Positions 10,013-16,255 of a stretch of 16,584 bases of DNA are shown here, piece by piece. Numbering within the stretch: position 1 is the stretch's first letter; every line of letters starts with the position of its first letter. The stretch spans positions 1-16,584 of the forward strand of contig CAZMVQ010000052.1 in the NCBI GenBank assembly GCA_964569865.1, read 5' to 3'. The position numbers and the translations under genes were made by a program. The DNA comes from DROE01 sp964569865. Its GTDB lineage: Bacteria > Pseudomonadota > Alphaproteobacteria > Rhizobiales > Devosiaceae. Under the pieces are notes generated by a model, which was given only the letters and a program-made list of their open reading frames with translations, made no database searches and was not told where the DNA came from.

Positions 10013-10234
10013 TTATCGGGTCCGCACTATGTTTCACAATTGCCCCAATATTGAACGTGGCAAGGTTAACGAATGCTTGCAAAACCCCGATCCTCGTATT
10101 CGTACCTATCTTTTATCAAGCCACATCAACTCGCAGATTTTGGTGATGATAATTGACGTTGGTCAGTTTTATTTTTCCACCAATTTGACCTGAATCATAA
10201 ATTTTACTATCGATAGAAAAAAGGGACATGTACA
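10013..10234. promoter_or_regulatory. Divergent cheA/tetR promoter region with palindrome
   Basis: These 222 bases separate cheA (minus) from the TetR gene (plus). A perfect 10-bp palindrome CTATCGATAG lies at 10207-10216, five bases before the tetR ribosome-binding sequence, a sensible place for an autoregulatory operator. TTGACC (10185-10190), 17 bases before TATCGA (10208-10213), could be a weak -35/-10 pair for tetR. GAATC (10192-10196) is a GANTC site. On the cheA side there is GTTAAC (10065-10070), of which only one half resembles a CtrA box. Assignments are inferred from sequence only. Confidence 0.45.
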
Positions 10235-10837
10235 TTGGCAGAGCGACAACAGGACCGCACCAAAAAAACCAGAAAAAAAATTCTGGCGGCAGCGCGTTTT
10301 TTGTTTGATTCTCAAGGCTATGAGCAAAGTTCGGTTGATCAGGTTGCCAAGCGCGCCGGTGTTGCAAAGGGCAGTGTTTTTGTGCACTTTTCTGACAAAG
10401 CATCGCTTTTGACCGCAGTCAGAATAGATCATATGGAATCAATTGCAAAAGATACGCTTGCTGGCTCATTTGGTCCCGCCGGAGACGACCCGGTGCAGGC
10501 GATGGTGGACATTCTTAAACCCTGGCTTGATCTTTTTGCCAGCGACAGGGAATTCACCATCGTATTTATGGATCAGGCTTCCCTGAAAGGAGCCGATTCC
10601 GCCCTTAGACTTTATGATGCCTGCTGCGCCATGGAAACCGCAATGACCAATGTGATCAATTCCCTGCTTGATGAAAAGCGACTGCCCGCCAATGTCAGCG
10701 CGAACATATATGTGCAGGGAATTACCGCCTTTTTTTATCATGTTTTGATTGGCCTGCATTCCGGTGCCACCCAGAATTCTGCCGATCAGGAACTATTGCT
10801 GCGAGGCCTGTTACAGCGCTGGCTGCTGCCTGAATAG
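10235..10837 (+). CDS. TetR/AcrR-family transcriptional regulator
   Basis: A 200-residue repressor-type protein with an N-terminal helix-turn-helix DNA-binding domain (about 10-60: TRKKILAAARFLFDSQGYEQ, then SSVDQVAKRAGVAKGSVFVHF, the usual TetR signature) and an all-helical C-terminal ligand and dimerisation domain. TetR proteins bind palindromic operators and let go on binding a small molecule; the ligand cannot be read from sequence. Translation starts at TTG (10235-10237): AAGGGA (10221-10226) is 8 bases before it, and the ATG at 10228 is out of frame. A 10-bp palindrome just upstream (10207-10216) is a candidate operator. The gene lies opposite to and between cheA and chpT, so it might also influence cheA. 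No efflux pump or enzyme gene that it would obviously control is adjacent. Confidence 0.93.
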   Translation: MAERQQDRTKKTRKKILAAARFLFDSQGYEQSSVDQVAKRAGVAKGSVFVHFSDKASLLTAVRIDHMESIAKDTLAGSFGPAGDDPVQAMVDILKPWLDLFASDREFTIVFMDQASLKGADSALRLYDACCAMETAMTNVINSLLDEKRLPANVSANIYVQGITAFFYHVLIGLHSGATQNSADQELLLRGLLQRWLLPE

Positions 10838-10888
10838 AAAGACAATCCATGGCCCGCATCACAAGACTAACGAGATTATGTTCTCACT

Positions 10889-11542
10889 CTATTTTGGTCT
10901 GGCAACAAAAGTAAACTCAACACCATCCAGTCCAACTTCAAGCTCCATATTTGACAAACGAGCCAGCAAACCGGTGTAAAACGGCTGAATTTCACGCGCC
11001 GTCACGTCTTCAACTTCCCCGCCAATAAAATCTTTAACATTAGCTGGAAGCAAGGTTTTCTGTTTTTTATCCGGGTCGCTAACCGCTTTGATTTTAATGA
11101 TTTCCCGGCCGGTTTCTCCCTCCAGATCAACCTCGACCACCCCGCCGCGAAAAACAGATTCACTGGCAATCAGCAACATATTCATCAGCAATTTGCCGAC
11201 ATTTTTTGGCACAAGAACCGGATTTATATTCCAGACCAGATCAGCCTTTTCAATATCATAATAAAGTTTGGCAACCCGTTCACATTCTCTGGTATCGAAT
11301 TGCGTGCCCGATGTTGAAGATGCTCCATAGGCCAGTCGGGCAAATTCCAGCCTGGCCAGTGATTGCCTGGCAGCATTTACGACCAGTTCCTGAGCCAGAT
11401 CTTTCATTTGCTCCTGTTCAGGATCATTAAGAGCCTGCAGGCCATTACCAATTGCCCCAACGGGATTTATCAGATCATGACACACTCTAGAACATAACAT
11501 TGCCGCCAGATCTGGTGCACTCAATTCAATAATTTTGCTCAT
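10889..11542 (-). CDS. chpT: Histidine phosphotransferase ChpT
   Basis: ChpT shuttles phosphate from the receiver of the hybrid kinase CckA to CtrA and CpdR in the alphaproteobacterial cell-cycle relay. The 217-residue protein begins with the characteristic dimerisation helix: LAAMLCSRVCHDLINPVGAIGNGLQAL places the phospho-acceptor at His22, in an HDLxNP motif like that of histidine kinases. A degenerate kinase-like ATPase fold follows (about 80-217), without the G1 and G2 glycine motifs needed for ATP binding, which is typical of ChpT. It has no membrane segment and is cytoplasmic. It starts 32 bases after the YHS-domain gene on the same strand and is probably cotranscribed with it. It converges with the TetR gene 51 bases away, with no clear terminator between. 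Its target, CtrA, is encoded in the same window. Confidence 0.95.
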   Translation of the reverse strand: MSKIIELSAPDLAAMLCSRVCHDLINPVGAIGNGLQALNDPEQEQMKDLAQELVVNAARQSLARLEFARLAYGASSTSGTQFDTRECERVAKLYYDIEKADLVWNINPVLVPKNVGKLLMNMLLIASESVFRGGVVEVDLEGETGREIIKIKAVSDPDKKQKTLLPANVKDFIGGEVEDVTAREIQPFYTGLLARLSNMELEVGLDGVEFTFVARPK

Positions 11543-11574
11543 AAAAGGCTCTTCCGATAATTAAAAAAATAACT

Positions 11575-12141
11575 TTAGTCCTGACCGTCTCTCAACTGTT
11601 GCCAGTTATTGATACCGTTGATTCGGGCAATTTTGTCACCCATCTCAAACGCTTCACGATTAGAAAACGAATAAAACAGATATAAGCGCTTATCCAGCAC
11701 TTTATAAATCATCGGGTTTCCATCTGATAAAAAGCCCCGCGCCAGACTCATGGCCCCATGCCCCCCGTAGAGCGGAGCATAAACGTCTGGGGATTTTGAG
11801 AAAATTTCAAGATTTGCCTCGCTGGCAAAATACCATGGTACACCGCGCCAAAACATTTCAAAATCCGCACTACCACGCATCGGCGCTTCATCGGTAAAAT
11901 ATGAAACAGGGTCAAAACCATCTAGAGCGACACCGGTCAACGGATCCACCACCATATCAGAAACCAGTCTGGCACTGTTTGCAATAACCGGCCCCGAAGA
12001 CAAAATCACAGCAAACGCCCCCGCAATAACAGATAAACCAGGCCCTTTGGAAAAAAATCCAGCCAATTGCTTTAAGCCAGAGTGGCAAAAAGCTAAAACT
12101 TCGCCAACAGTTAAGATTTGTTTACCCAAATGTCGCATCAT
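11575..12141 (-). CDS. YHS-domain exported or membrane-anchored protein
   Basis: The 188-residue protein carries a YHS-type domain: VDPLTGVALDGFDPVSYFTD (about 66-85) and WRGVPWYFASEANLEIFSKSP (about 98-118), followed by YAPLYGGHGAMSLARG. This domain is found in metal-related and membrane proteins and as stand-alone periplasmic proteins in alphaproteobacteria. A hydrophobic stretch at about 35-55 (LSVIAGAFAVILSS) could be a signal or membrane anchor; the roughly 34 residues before it are unusually long for a signal peptide, so the true start may lie inside. Two ATG codons are in tandem at the annotated start and no good Shine-Dalgarno precedes them. It leads the unit that includes chpT. The molecular function of stand-alone YHS proteins is not established and I infer none. 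Confidence 0.8.
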   Translation of the reverse strand: MMRHLGKQILTVGEVLAFCHSGLKQLAGFFSKGPGLSVIAGAFAVILSSGPVIANSARLVSDMVVDPLTGVALDGFDPVSYFTDEAPMRGSADFEMFWRGVPWYFASEANLEIFSKSPDVYAPLYGGHGAMSLARGFLSDGNPMIYKVLDKRLYLFYSFSNREAFEMGDKIARINGINNWQQLRDGQD

Positions 12142-12302
12142 TGTCGTGATTGAACCTTAACCAAATCGTACCAACACAATAACGTCTGATTTTACAGGTT
12201 AATGGTGAGACAATAGTAAACGAATATTCAAAGCCTCAAAACCAATAACTTACAGACTACTAACTTCACGATGAACAGATCTAATTTAGGGAAATTAGCC
12301 CA
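12142..12302. promoter_or_regulatory. Divergent YHS-chpT / eipA promoter region
   Basis: These 161 bases lie between two divergent transcription units. They contain TTAACC at 12157-12162, and GTTAATGG at 12198-12205, whose reverse complement contains another TTAAC half-site. Neither has a matching second half at 7-base spacing (GTGA precedes the first). EipA of Brucella is reported to be under CtrA control, so half-sites here are of interest but weak. AGGGA (12288-12292) is a plausible ribosome-binding sequence for eipA. Confidence 0.35.
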
Positions 12303-12920
12303 ATGCCCGTTCCAAAAAACCAACATTCAAATCTTTTAAACTTCAAGCTCGCCATAAAAAACTTTGCAAAACTGGCTCTGGTTTTGATGACATTTATTGC
12401 GGCACCGATGAGCGCCAATGCTCAAGGAGCAGTATCTGAGACCTATTCACCCGCTGAACTGGTCGATGCAGGCAATCAGTTGTTCGGCTCGATTTCTCAA
12501 GGATTGGCTTCAGTTCTAGAGCGCGCCGTTGCCCAATACGGCCAGCCCAATGCCTATATTCTTGGTCAGGAAGGTTCAGGTGCCTTGTTTGGCGGGGTCC
12601 GATTTGGTGAAGGCACCATGTACACAAGAAATGTCGGCCAACGCGAAATATTCTGGCAGGGACCAACCATTGGCTTTGATGTTGGTGGTGATGGATCGCG
12701 CATTATGATGCTGGTTTATAATCTTCCCGATGTAAACGCGGTTTATGGGCGTTACCCGGCCATTCAAGGCACAGCTTATCTTGTTGGAGGAGTTGGTATG
12801 ACGGTCCTCAAGCGCGACAATGTTATTATTGTGCCAATTCGCTCCGGGGTTGGTGCACGTCTGGGGGTAAATGTTGGCTATCTCAAATTTACCGCCGAGC
12901 CGACCTGGAATCCGTTTTAA
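12303..12920 (+). CDS. eipA: EipA-like periplasmic envelope protein (DUF1134)
   Basis: A 205-residue exported protein. The N-terminus has a basic stretch and then a hydrophobic core (about 24-38: LALVLMTFIAAPMSA) with cleavage probable after ANA at residue 40. The mature part matches the DUF1134 family pattern: ERAVAQYGQPNAYILGQEGS, the Gly-rich GALFGGVRFGEGTMY, IFWQGPTIGFDVGGDGSR, and the conserved C-terminal YLVGGVGMTVLKRDNVIIVPIRSGVGARLGVNVGYLKFT. In Brucella the DUF1134 protein EipA is periplasmic, supports envelope integrity and stress resistance, and is transcriptionally linked to CtrA. Residues here support the same family; function is by analogy. The gene is divergent from the YHS-chpT unit. 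AGGGA lies 10 bases before the ATG. A hairpin follows the gene, but its T-tract faces the other strand. Confidence 0.88.
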   Translation: MPVPKNQHSNLLNFKLAIKNFAKLALVLMTFIAAPMSANAQGAVSETYSPAELVDAGNQLFGSISQGLASVLERAVAQYGQPNAYILGQEGSGALFGGVRFGEGTMYTRNVGQREIFWQGPTIGFDVGGDGSRIMMLVYNLPDVNAVYGRYPAIQGTAYLVGGVGMTVLKRDNVIIVPIRSGVGARLGVNVGYLKFTAEPTWNPF

Positions 12921-12935
12921 TACTCAACGAAGTTC

Positions 12936-12979
12936 AAAAAAACAGCCAACCGTAAATTCATGAAAATCTACGGTTGGCT
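12936..12979 (-). terminator. Terminator for the truncated minus-strand gene
   Basis: An 11-bp perfect inverted repeat (AGCCAACCGTA 12944-12954 with TACGGTTGGCT 12969-12979) has a 14-base loop. Read on the minus strand it is followed after one base by seven T (12942-12936), so it is a rho-independent terminator for the leftward gene interrupted by the assembly gap. On the plus strand no T run follows, so it would serve eipA only weakly. Confidence 0.8.
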
Positions 12980-13042
12980 ATCTGATGGCTACACGGGGGA
13001 ATTGTGTGACCATCGTGGGGGTTATTTAAAAGTCACTTTATT

Positions 13043-13142
13043 NNNNNNNNNNNNNNNNNNNNNNNNNNNNNNNNNNNNNNNNNNNNNNNNNNNNNNNNNN
13101 NNNNNNNNNNNNNNNNNNNNNNNNNNNNNNNNNNNNNNNNNN
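13043..13142. other. Assembly gap of exactly 100 N
   Basis: One hundred unknown bases, the conventional placeholder for a gap of unknown length. It interrupts the minus-strand gene starting at 13395, just where its product becomes a simple Arg/Asn/Asp-rich repeat, so a repetitive tract probably broke the assembly. Confidence 0.97.
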
Positions 13143-13395
13143 CGTCGTCATAACGATCATTTCTGTCATTCCGGCGGTTGGCGCTGGCATATTCGCATTC
13201 GATTATACCCTCAATCACCTGACCTGAGGCATCGGTGAATTGCACAGGTACTTTGGCATTTGGTGATTTATCGGCACAAAATGCATTAAGTTGTGAGTTG
13301 GAAACCAGATTGTCAGGCGAACGAGCCTGTCCGGTAACGGTCGCGGCCAGCACCAATGCCAATACAGTAAGTGAAGTGGTTGCAATCTTTTTCAT
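13143..13395 (-). CDS. Small exported Arg/Asn/Asp-rich protein, truncated by gap
   Basis: I do not recognise the family. Visible are 84 residues: a signal peptide (MKKIATTSLTVLALVLAATV, cleavage probable after GQA at about 24), a mature N-domain with Cys40 and Cys67 that may form a disulphide, and from about residue 74 a low-complexity tail RRNDRNDRYDD that runs into the assembly gap. The start is set at 13395 rather than 17 codons upstream because AAGGA (13402-13406) lies 6 bases before this ATG and the signal peptide begins there. All three minus-strand frames hit a stop within 13022-13041 on the far side of the gap, so the gene must end in the gap or by 13022; a terminator follows at 12936-12979. 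It is divergent from the PepSY-like and two-component genes. Confidence 0.7.
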
Positions 13396-13530
13396 TTTCT
13401 TTCCTTTTAATTTTAACTCTGCCGGGCGCCAAAACCTTGGCACCATGAATCAAACCTATCAAACCGTGCCTGACCGATCGGTGAGCCCTTTGTCAGCGAA
13501 TTGTAATGTTGGATATGTTAGGGTTGGCTC

Positions 13531-13905
13531 ATGGATAGAAGAGATATTTTGATAAGAATGGCGTGGCTACTTGCTCTTGGCGCATGGTCTGGCCCTGCTA
13601 TGGCTGATGATAAAGATGACGATGATGACGACGACGACGATGATGATGACGATCATGACGATGATGACGATCATGATTACGACGACGACGAAGAGGGCGC
13701 TCTAAGGGCTTTTCAGGCTGAAGAGGCAATTTCGTTGCGTGAAATGATCAAAATATTCCGATCCGATATTAACGGAGAAATTATAGATATTGCCCTGTTC
13801 AAACGCCGTGTACAATTGCATTATCGCTTCTTGTATATCAACGAAAACGGCCGCGTAGCCTCAGCAATATATCTAGCTGCCACCGGCCAAAGGGTGGAAA
13901 ATTAA
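13531..13905 (+). CDS. Exported Asp/His-rich PepSY-like protein
   Basis: The 124-residue product has three parts. Residues 1-25 are a signal peptide, cleaved probably after AMA; its opening MDRRDILIRMAWLLALGAW resembles a twin-arginine signal (Arg-Arg-x-Ile-Leu then a hydrophobic core), though a short Sec signal starting at Met10 is possible. Residues 26-55 are nearly all Asp, with His42 and His48 in two tandem DDDDHD units. Residues about 62-124 resemble a PepSY domain (SDINGEIIDIALFKRR, then LYINENGRVASAIYLAATGQRV). PepSY proteins are often periplasmic inhibitors or sensors next to two-component systems. The stop is 4 bases before the response regulator start, so the three genes form one operon. 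The acidic tract could bind divalent cations; that is inference. Confidence 0.78.
   Translation: MDRRDILIRMAWLLALGAWSGPAMADDKDDDDDDDDDDDDDHDDDDDHDYDDDEEGALRAFQAEEAISLREMIKIFRSDINGEIIDIALFKRRVQLHYRFLYINENGRVASAIYLAATGQRVEN
13606..13695 (+). repeat. GAT/GAC low-complexity tract with tandem 18-mer
   Basis: Ninety bases made almost wholly of GAT and GAC codons encode the acidic stretch of the PepSY-like protein. Within it an 18-base unit at 13642-13659 (encoding DDDDHD) is repeated at 13660-13677 with one base changed. Both Asp codons are mixed, so the amino acid repeat is better kept than the DNA repeat; slippage could still change its length. Confidence 0.85.
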
Positions 13906-13909
13906 TTCC

Positions 13910-14635
13910 ATGCGCGTTCTGGTAATTGAAGACGATAAAAATATCGCTAAATCCATTTGCACGGCACTTGAGCTGGCCGGGTTCATCACAGTTTTAAAAC
14001 ATGATGGAGAAGATGGATGGTATATTGGCTCAAGCGAACCCTTTGATGCCATTATTCTTGATCTTGGCCTGCCCACTCTTGATGGGCTGACAATTTTAAA
14101 AAGATGGCGCAAAGAAAATATCATCACTCCGGTATTAATACTCACCGCGCGAGGCAACTGGGATGAACGGGTCGATGGAATTGACGCCGGTGCCGATGAT
14201 TATCTGGTCAAGCCCTATCGCACCGAAGAACTGGTAGCCCGCACTCGCGCACTGGTGCGTCGGGCAGCCGGGCATGCGGCAACATCAATTCAATTGGGTG
14301 AATTTACTCTGGACACGCTACAGATGCGGGTATTCAAAAACGGTCAGCCAATTGCCCTTACCCCCCAGGAATATCGTCTGGTGGCTTACCTGATGCACCA
14401 ATGCGATAGAGTAATCAGCCAAATGGAATTAACACAGCACCTCTATTCGCAGGATTTTGAACGCGAATCCAATTCAGTTGAAGTGCTTGTGGGCAGGACG
14501 CGGCGCAAACTGGGCAAAAACTCCATTCAAACCCGGCGCGGGTTCGGATACATTATGCAAAATCCCAACAAACAGGAGAATGGTGACAAAAAAAACAGTG
14601 AACAAGAGCCCAGTGAGCAAAAGAGGCGCCCGTGA
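13910..14635 (+). CDS. OmpR-family response regulator (PhoP/FeuP-like)
   Basis: A 241-residue DNA-binding response regulator. The receiver (1-118) has Glu7/Asp8/Asp9, phospho-acceptor Asp51 (IILDLGLPTLDG), Thr79 and Lys101 (LVKPYRTEELVARTRALVRR). The winged-helix domain (about 125-217) includes ALTPQEYRLVAYLMHQCDRVIS, VEVLVGRTRRKLG and a terminal RRGFGYIM. It groups by pattern with PhoP and rhizobial FeuP. The last 24 residues are a Lys/Glu/Gln-rich tail after the wing, an addition without a known role. It starts 4 bases after the PepSY-like gene and overlaps the kinase gene as GTGA, so all three are coexpressed. Target promoters cannot be deduced here. Confidence 0.93.
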   Translation: MRVLVIEDDKNIAKSICTALELAGFITVLKHDGEDGWYIGSSEPFDAIILDLGLPTLDGLTILKRWRKENIITPVLILTARGNWDERVDGIDAGADDYLVKPYRTEELVARTRALVRRAAGHAATSIQLGEFTLDTLQMRVFKNGQPIALTPQEYRLVAYLMHQCDRVISQMELTQHLYSQDFERESNSVEVLVGRTRRKLGKNSIQTRRGFGYIMQNPNKQENGDKKNSEQEPSEQKRRP

Positions 14636-15993
14636 CATCGGTTTCCCTGAGATTAAAATTATTTGCTACCTCGGCAGCTACAATTCTCTTGGCCCTAATG
14701 CTGGCCGGCATTGCCATTTCTGCTTTGTTTTCCGACCATGTAAAAAGAAATCTCACGAACGATCTGCATGACCAGTTCAGCCGGCTGGTTGCCCAGCTTG
14801 ACCCAACGATTGAAATCCCGACACTAAAATCCCCCATGGCCAATCCTTCATTCTCGATTCCCTATGGTGGTTATTATTGGCAGATAACCGATCCGGCATC
14901 CGGCCTGCAATCGCGCTCCCGCTCCATGTGGGATGCGGTTTTTGAACTGCCTGATTTAAATGTTCTAGATGGCCGCGCCCATACTATTGAACTAATCGAT
15001 CCTGAAGGAACTCCCGCCATTGCCTGGGTGCAGCGCCTGCAATTTGATCTGGAGGGCGGTGGCGCACGAACCTTAGACGTTATTGTAGCCCAGGATCTGG
15101 TGCATTTTGACATTGCAATCGCAAAGTTTCGCAATGATCTGTTTGTTTTTCTTGCCATATTGGCGTTGGCCTTGTTCATCACCGCCTGGATTCAGATTTC
15201 CCTTGGTCTTTCCCCATTCAAATCAATTCGCGCCGAAATTAACGCCATTCGCACCGGCGAGGCCAATCGCATGGATAAAAAACACCCCCCGGAAGTCATG
15301 CCTATAGTCCACGAAATGAATAAGATGCTGAAAAATCAGGAACAATCCATAACTTTTGCCCGTACACGGGCCAGCAATCTTGCCCATTCTTTAAAAACGC
15401 ACCTTTCTGTAATGCAATCAGAATCTGAAAGTTTGCGCATCTCAGGGCAGATTGAACATGCCGATTCCATCGAAAAACTGGGGCAGGACATGCACTCAAT
15501 CATCGACCATCAATTGCGTTTATCGCGCCTGAAAACCCGAACCAGTGCTGATTTTCTCTCCACTCCCCTCCGCTCCAGTGTGCAAAAAGTTGTAAACGCG
15601 CTGCAAAGAACACCAAAGGGAAACAAGCTAAGCTGGCACGTCGACATAGACGCGCATATTCATGTGGATATTGATAGCTCTGACTTAATTGAATTGCTTG
15701 GTATATTGCTGGAAAATGCAACAAATTGGGCAAAAGCCAATGTCAGCATCTTTGCCACCAAACAAGACCAGACCATCACCTTGAATATTTCCGATGATGG
15801 CCCCGGTTTAACCAGCGTCCAGACAGAACAATTGGGAAAACGTGGCTCTCGTCTGGATCAACAAGGTACAGGCACCGGCATTGGCCTTTCGATCGCCAAA
15901 GAAATTGTTGCCATGAACAAGGGAAAAATATCATTCAACACCAAAGAGGGCGCCGGCTTGCAAGTAAAAGTCACACTGCCTGAGGTAGCCTGA
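14632..15993 (+). CDS. Membrane sensor histidine kinase (PhoQ/FeuQ-like)
   Basis: Partner of the preceding response regulator. The 453-residue protein starts at GTG, overlapping the regulator's stop. It has a transmembrane helix (about 9-33), a periplasmic sensor domain of about 130 residues with a YYWQI...SRSMWD segment typical of PhoQ-type sensors, a second helix (about 168-193), a short HAMP-like linker, a dimerisation helix with phospho-acceptor His252 (LAHSLKTHL), and an ATPase domain with N-box ELLGILLENATNWA (354-367), DDGPGL (388-393) and GTGTGIGLSIAKEI (412-425). In most kinases, including FeuQ relatives, the sixth residue of the H-box is proline (HSLKTPL); here it is His257, a single-base change from CCC to CAC. 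The sensor might contact the Asp-rich PepSY-like protein; the stimulus is unknown. Confidence 0.94.
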   Translation: MTSVSLRLKLFATSAATILLALMLAGIAISALFSDHVKRNLTNDLHDQFSRLVAQLDPTIEIPTLKSPMANPSFSIPYGGYYWQITDPASGLQSRSRSMWDAVFELPDLNVLDGRAHTIELIDPEGTPAIAWVQRLQFDLEGGGARTLDVIVAQDLVHFDIAIAKFRNDLFVFLAILALALFITAWIQISLGLSPFKSIRAEINAIRTGEANRMDKKHPPEVMPIVHEMNKMLKNQEQSITFARTRASNLAHSLKTHLSVMQSESESLRISGQIEHADSIEKLGQDMHSIIDHQLRLSRLKTRTSADFLSTPLRSSVQKVVNALQRTPKGNKLSWHVDIDAHIHVDIDSSDLIELLGILLENATNWAKANVSIFATKQDQTITLNISDDGPGLTSVQTEQLGKRGSRLDQQGTGTGIGLSIAKEIVAMNKGKISFNTKEGAGLQVKVTLPEVA

Positions 15994-16096
15994 ATTCAAC
16001 AGGTCATAACCCTTGGCAATCAATGAGAGACAAACGACAAACAATGCTGCGCAAGAGTGCTAATTAGTGGATACCGACCCTAGCAATGCGTTAAGG

Positions 16097-16111
16097 TTAA
16101 TGCTTAGTTAA
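16097..16111 (+). promoter_or_regulatory. Exact TTAA-N7-TTAA CtrA-type box
   Basis: TTAA (16097-16100), TGCTTAG, TTAA (16108-16111) matches the CtrA consensus half-sites and spacing exactly, lacking only the final C. A third TTAA lies at 16091-16094. The box is in the 262-base space after the kinase gene and 144 bases before the start of the coiled-coil protein gene, which is its likeliest target. Binding is inferred. Confidence 0.55.
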
Positions 16112-16255
16112 GTTGGCGCGAGCGCCCGTAAAGTGTCAAGATGAATACTGGCGGGCAACCCCTTTTTGCTGACTTGTGGTCCGAACAGTTTTTGTCCGGA
16201 TAAAATTATCACATCAGCAAAGCGGGCCTCGGCATATCTTTTGGGAGGAATGCTG

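Noticed and set aside
10060..10080. GTTAAC upstream of cheA as a CtrA box
   Set aside because: The second half at 7-base spacing reads GCAA on the minus strand, too far from TTAA to count as a site.
10116..10432. Minus-strand frames covering the cheA/tetR intergenic region and the tetR start
   Set aside because: They overlap the conserved TetR helix-turn-helix coding region and lack a ribosome-binding site and recognisable domains.
12960..13238. A plus-strand reading frame running through the 100-N gap
   Set aside because: Its continuity depends on the arbitrary gap length, and it overlaps a terminator hairpin and the antisense of a gene with a signal peptide.
13606..13695. GAT/GAC tract as a sequencing artefact or CRISPR-like repeat
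   Set aside because: It keeps the reading frame, mixes both Asp codons with His and Tyr, and lies between a signal peptide and a structured domain; there are no spacers.
16115..16126. GGCG/CGCC hairpin as a terminator after the kinase gene
   Set aside because: The stem is only about four to five base pairs and no T run follows.
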